Positions 59,165 to 62,319 of a stretch of DNA of 62,319 nucleotides are shown here, one piece after another. Every line of letters starts with the position of its first letter. Position 1 is the stretch's first letter. The position numbers and the translations under genes are program-made. Source of the DNA: Phycisphaerales bacterium (GTDB lineage: Bacteria > Planctomycetota > Phycisphaerae > UBA1845); the NCBI GenBank assembly GCA_020353195.1, contig CP070691.1, forward strand, positions 2,782,002 to 2,844,320, read 5' to 3'. The notes under the pieces are model-generated. The model saw only the letters and a list, made by a program, of their open reading frames with translations. It did no database searches and had not been told where the DNA came from.

Positions 59165-60847
59165 ATGAAGTTCAAGGTGGACGAGATTTCCTCGGTCATC
59201 CGGCAGGAGATCGAGAATTACCGCAGCGAGGTCGACGTCTCCGAAGTCGGCAAGGTGCTCGAGGTCGGCGACGGCATCGCCCGTGTGTACGGATTGAGCA
59301 AGTGCATGGCCGGTGAGCTCGTCGAGTTCGAGGACGGCGCCTTCGGCCAGGTGCTCAACCTGGAGGAGACCTCCGCCGGCGTCGTGATTCTCGGGGAATA
59401 CCTCGGCATCAAGGAAGGCGACGAGGTCAAGCGCACCGGGCAGCTGCTGTCCGTGCCCGTCGGCGACGTGATGATCGGGCGTGTGGTCGACCCGTTGGGG
59501 CGGCCGCTTGATGGGCGCGGTGTCATCGAGTCTCCTCACCGACGCCCCTTGGAGCACAAGGCCCCGGGCATCGCCGAGCGCCAGCCCGTCAACCAGCCGT
59601 TGCAGACCGGGATCAAGGCGATCGACAGCATGATCCCCATCGGCCGGGGGCAACGCGAGCTCATCATCGGCGACCGTAAGACCGGCAAAACCGCCATCGC
59701 CATCGACACGATCATCAACCAGCGCGGCGGCGACGTGATTTGCGTCTATGTGGCCATCGGGCAGAAGGAATCTACAGTGGCCAGCGTGGTCGAAGTTCTC
59801 CGCGAGCACAAGGCCATGGACTACACCATTGTGGTGTCAGCCCCGAGTTCGACGCCCGCGCCGTTGCAGTACATAGCCCCGTACGGTGGGGCAGCCATGG
59901 CCGAGTACTTCATGTACGAGCAAGGCCGACATACCCTGTGCATCTACGACGACCTGAGCAAGCAGGCGGCGGCCTATCGACAGTTGTCGCTGCTGCTGCG
60001 GCGGCCGCCGGGGCGCGAGGCGTATCCGGGCGACGTGTTCTACCTGCACAGCCGGCTCCTCGAGCGATCGTGCAAGCTGGCGGAGAGAAGGGTCATCGTT
60101 CGAAAAGGCGCCGCGGAGGACTCACTGCAGAGCGCCAACAACAAGACGTATATCGGCGTCCCTGGCCTGTGGGAAGCGGAGAAGGATCTCAAGGAACTCG
60201 GCGAAGCTGAGCACGAGATTCGCCGCGATCCGTCCAGCGGCGGGTCGCTCACCGCGCTGCCCATCATCGAAACTCTCGAAGGCGAAGTCGCCGCCTACAT
60301 CCCCACCAACGTGATCAGCATAACCGACGGCCAGATTTACCTGGAGCCCGACCTGTACTTTGCCGGTGTCCGTCCGGCCATCAACGTCGGCATCAGCGTC
60401 TCGCGCGTGGGCGGCAACGCGCAGGTCAAGGCGATGAAGAAGATCGCCGGCTCGTTGCGACTGGATCTCGCTGCCTATCGCGAGCTGGAAGCGTTCGCCC
60501 AGCTGGGTACGGATCTCGACGCCGCCACGCAGAGGCAGTTGGACCGCGGCCGCCGCATGGTCGAGCTGCTCAAACAGCCACAATACGACCCGTACCACGT
60601 GTCCGACCAGATTCTGAGCATTACGGCCGGGTCGCTCGGCTTCCTCGACGATCTCGCCCTCAATCAGGTGCTGACGTTCGAGAAGGGGCTGCTGAAGCAC
60701 TTCCACGACGAGTTCCCGGAAATCGCAGAGGAGATCACGCAGCGACAGACCGTCAGTGACGAGCTGTCGGAGAAGATCAAAGACGTGATCCGCAACTTCA
60801 AGACGCAGTTTGTCTCCGGGCAGGCCGCCGAGGCTGCAACGGCGTAG
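59165..60847 (+). CDS. atpA: ATP synthase F1 subunit alpha
   Basis: Protein of 560 aa from the ATG at 59165 with GAAGGT upstream. Motifs: [24 protein letters not shown], Walker [21 protein letters not shown] (near 169-176 for GDRKTGKT), [30 protein letters not shown], and [61 protein letters not shown] ends the nucleotide domain. It is slightly longer than the usual 505-515 aa, with extra residues around 330-380. Confidence 0.97.
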   Translation: MKFKVDEISSVIRQEIENYRSEVDVSEVGKVLEVGDGIARVYGLSKCMAGELVEFEDGAFGQVLNLEETSAGVVILGEYLGIKEGDEVKRTGQLLSVPVGDVMIGRVVDPLGRPLDGRGVIESPHRRPLEHKAPGIAERQPVNQPLQTGIKAIDSMIPIGRGQRELIIGDRKTGKTAIAIDTIINQRGGDVICVYVAIGQKESTVASVVEVLREHKAMDYTIVVSAPSSTPAPLQYIAPYGGAAMAEYFMYEQGRHTLCIYDDLSKQAAAYRQLSLLLRRPPGREAYPGDVFYLHSRLLERSCKLAERRVIVRKGAAEDSLQSANNKTYIGVPGLWEAEKDLKELGEAEHEIRRDPSSGGSLTALPIIETLEGEVAAYIPTNVISITDGQIYLEPDLYFAGVRPAINVGISVSRVGGNAQVKAMKKIAGSLRLDLAAYRELEAFAQLGTDLDAATQRQLDRGRRMVELLKQPQYDPYHVSDQILSITAGSLGFLDDLALNQVLTFEKGLLKHFHDEFPEIAEEITQRQTVSDELSEKIKDVIRNFKTQFVSGQAAEAATA

Positions 60848-60875
60848 CCATCGAGAAGGAGCAACCGGTTCAGTC

Positions 60876-61757
60876 ATGGCCAAGGCACGGGCAATCGACA
60901 AGCGACGCAAGACGGTCCGCAACATTCGCAAGATCACGCGAACGATGCAGTTGATCGCCACGTCCAAGTTCCAGCAGTCTCTGAAGCGAGCGACGGCCAG
61001 CCGGCCCTACACCGACAAGATCACCGAGCTGGTGGAGAAGATCTCATCGGCCGCCGGTGAGCAGATCGACCATCCGCTGCTGCGGGTCAACGAAGGTACC
61101 GGGCGGGCCCTGCTGTTCGTGATTACGTCGAACCGGGGCCTGTGCGGCGGGTACAACGCGTCGCTGCTCCGTCAGGCCAACGCTCAATGGAAAGAGAATG
61201 AAGCCGCCGACCGGCAGACCGAATTGCACGTGGTGGGCAGGAAAGGCATCGCCTACTTCACGTTCCTGCGCCGCAAGATCGCCCGATCCTATACGCGCCT
61301 CGGCGACACGCCGTCCTTTGACGATGTCGCCCCGCTTGCCGAGGCATTCATCCGCGACTACGCCGACCGGCAGATTGACGCCGTCGATGTCGTGTACACG
61401 CGGTTTGTCTCGGCAGGCCAGCAGGAGGCCACGTGTGTCCGGCTCCTGCCCTTCCAGCGCCCGGCGGCTGAGGAGCCGGAGCCGTCCGCCGCGCCGTCGG
61501 TGCAATACGACTACTCGCCGCCACCGGCGGAACTGATGGGCGAACTGTTGCCGGCGACCGTCAAGGTCCGACTGTTTCAGTATTTCATGGACGCCATCGT
61601 CAGCGAGAGTGCGGCCCGCATGGTGGCCATGAAAGCCGCCACCGACGCCGCCGACGACATGATCAAGAGCCTGTCCCAGCAGTTCAACCGCGCCCGGCAG
61701 ACCCAGATAACGATGGAACTGCTGGACATCGTCGGCGGAGCACAGGCAATCGCGTAA
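60876..61757 (+). CDS. atpG: ATP synthase F1 subunit gamma
   Basis: Protein of 293 aa from the ATG at 60876 with AAGGAG upstream. The N-terminal helix KARAIDKRRKTVRNIRKITR-TMQLIATSKFQ and the C-terminal SAARMVAMKAATDAADDMIK-SLSQQFNRARQTQITMELLD-IVGGA form the central shaft. FVITSNRGLCGGYNASLLRQ is the family's central motif. A Pro/Glu-rich stretch (RPAAEEPEPSAAPSVQYD) inserted near 195-215 is not in most gammas. Confidence 0.95.
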   Translation: MAKARAIDKRRKTVRNIRKITRTMQLIATSKFQQSLKRATASRPYTDKITELVEKISSAAGEQIDHPLLRVNEGTGRALLFVITSNRGLCGGYNASLLRQANAQWKENEAADRQTELHVVGRKGIAYFTFLRRKIARSYTRLGDTPSFDDVAPLAEAFIRDYADRQIDAVDVVYTRFVSAGQQEATCVRLLPFQRPAAEEPEPSAAPSVQYDYSPPPAELMGELLPATVKVRLFQYFMDAIVSESAARMVAMKAATDAADDMIKSLSQQFNRARQTQITMELLDIVGGAQAIA

Positions 61758-61890
61758 GGAAGAGAAAACCGACGGGTTGGGGCATGGAGCGGGAGCAAGA
61801 GTACACTGGAGTCCGGTTGCGAGTTCGGCAGCGATCCGACGAGGTGCGCGCAGTTCAGCAAACGGTCCTCTCGACACTTGAGGGTCTGTG
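61758..61890. other. gap between atpG and atpD
   Basis: About 130 bases with no gene. It is longer than other spacings in the operon. No hairpin with a T run is seen. Confidence 0.4.
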
Positions 61891-62319
61891 ATGGCAAGTA
61901 ACGGCAAGAACATCGGTAGAGTAACGCAGGTCATCGGCTCGACGCTCGATGCCGAGTTTGAAGAAGACAAGCTGCCCGCCCTGTACAACGCTCTGCAAGT
62001 CGACGTGGAGCGGAGGGTCCTCGGGGCTACCGAAAAGGAAACGCTGTGGTGCGAGGTGGCGCAACACCTGGGCGGCGGGCACGTGCGCGCGGTCGCCCTC
62101 GGCTCCACCGACGGACTCCAGCGCGGGGCCGAAATCACCGACACCGGCGGGCCGGTCAGCGTCCCCGTCGGCCACGTCACCCTCGGACGCGTCTTCAATC
62201 TCGTCGGCGAACCGATCGACGGCCGCGGACCCGTCGACGCGGACGAGTGGCGCCCCATCCACTCTCCCCCGCCAAACTTTCCCGATCTGACGCCCAAGAC
62301 CGAGATCATGGAGACCGGC
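61891..62319 (+). CDS. atpD: ATP synthase F1 subunit beta, 5' part (cut by window end)
   Basis: The first 143 codons are open from the ATG at 61891 to the window edge. NIGRVTQVIGSTLDAEFEED-KLPALYNAL is the beta N-terminal barrel, followed by VRAVALGSTDGLQRGAEITD-TGGPVSVPVGHVTLGRVFNL-VGEPIDGRGPV, the standard run up to the nucleotide domain. The Walker A motif should lie just beyond the window. It continues the operon; atpC would be expected next. Confidence 0.95.
   Translation, partial: MASNGKNIGRVTQVIGSTLDAEFEEDKLPALYNALQVDVERRVLGATEKETLWCEVAQHLGGGHVRAVALGSTDGLQRGAEITDTGGPVSVPVGHVTLGRVFNLVGEPIDGRGPVDADEWRPIHSPPPNFPDLTPKTEIMETG

Noticed and set aside
1..62319. tRNA or rRNA genes
   Set aside because: No T-loop GTTCRANNC blocks with matching acceptor stems were recognised in the intergenic regions by eye. 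A covariance search (tRNAscan) would settle this.

Overview
The window looks like a piece of a GC-rich chromosome from a free-living, flagellated, Gram-negative-type bacterium. The best guess is Planctomycetota or a close relative. This is an inference from several things seen together: an F-type ATP synthase operon with AtpZ/AtpI-like genes and a c subunit carrying a signal peptide, a GH10-like protein of unusual type, many small lipoproteins, a protein with a Cys-Gly/hydrophobic/Arg sorting-like tail, and dispersed palindromes of the GCCCCGGAGGGGC type. No rRNA, tRNA or CRISPR array was recognised.

Layout. 0.2-3.6 kb: a lipoprotein amidohydrolase lacking the usual HxH metal motif, an SDR39U1-type epimerase and a SMUG1-type uracil-DNA glycosylase. 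3.9-13.6 kb: an exopolysaccharide/glycan locus with a Wzz/GumC-like chain-length protein, two methyltransferases and a tightly coupled minus-strand run GT2 > GT4 > GT39 > GT4 whose genes overlap by 4 nt. 13.6-18.1 kb: an accessory island. It begins with REP-like palindromes and a 35-bp tandem repeat, then a truncated IS1380-type transposase fragment. Next come four minus-strand orphan genes separated by attC-like, partly VCR-like recombination sites. I read this as an integrase-less gene cassette array (CALIN). One cassette encodes a membrane-anchored Mrr-like PD-(D/E)XK nuclease, a good candidate for a new defence gene.

18.1-39.3 kb: mostly housekeeping genes (SPFH protein with a zinc-ribbon neighbour, pgpA, metH, CPBP protease, def-fmt, TPR protein, rpsT, transglutaminase-like protein, glyA) mixed with lipoproteins, a sigma-70-like factor, an HhH protein and a GH10-fold protein without either catalytic glutamate. 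39.7-52.1 kb: a flagellar operon, orf66-flgF-flgG-flgA-flgH-flgI-flgJ-flgN-flgK-flgL, preceded by a sigma-54-like promoter. It is followed by fliW, csrA and a flagellin gene. The flagellin leader can fold into a hairpin that presents AGGGA over the ribosome binding site, as expected for FliW-CsrA control of flagellin translation. 52.3-55.5 kb: a DinG-like helicase and asd on the minus strand. 55.7-62.3 kb: the ATP synthase operon atpZ-atpI-atpB-E-F-H-A-G-D, with atpD cut by the window end.

Most genes are ordinary. The stretches most worth attention are the cassette array (14.6-18.0 kb), the post-transcriptional flagellin switch (50.0-50.7 kb), and several enzyme-like proteins whose catalytic or metal-binding residues are missing (amidohydrolase, GH10, DinG Fe-S site).
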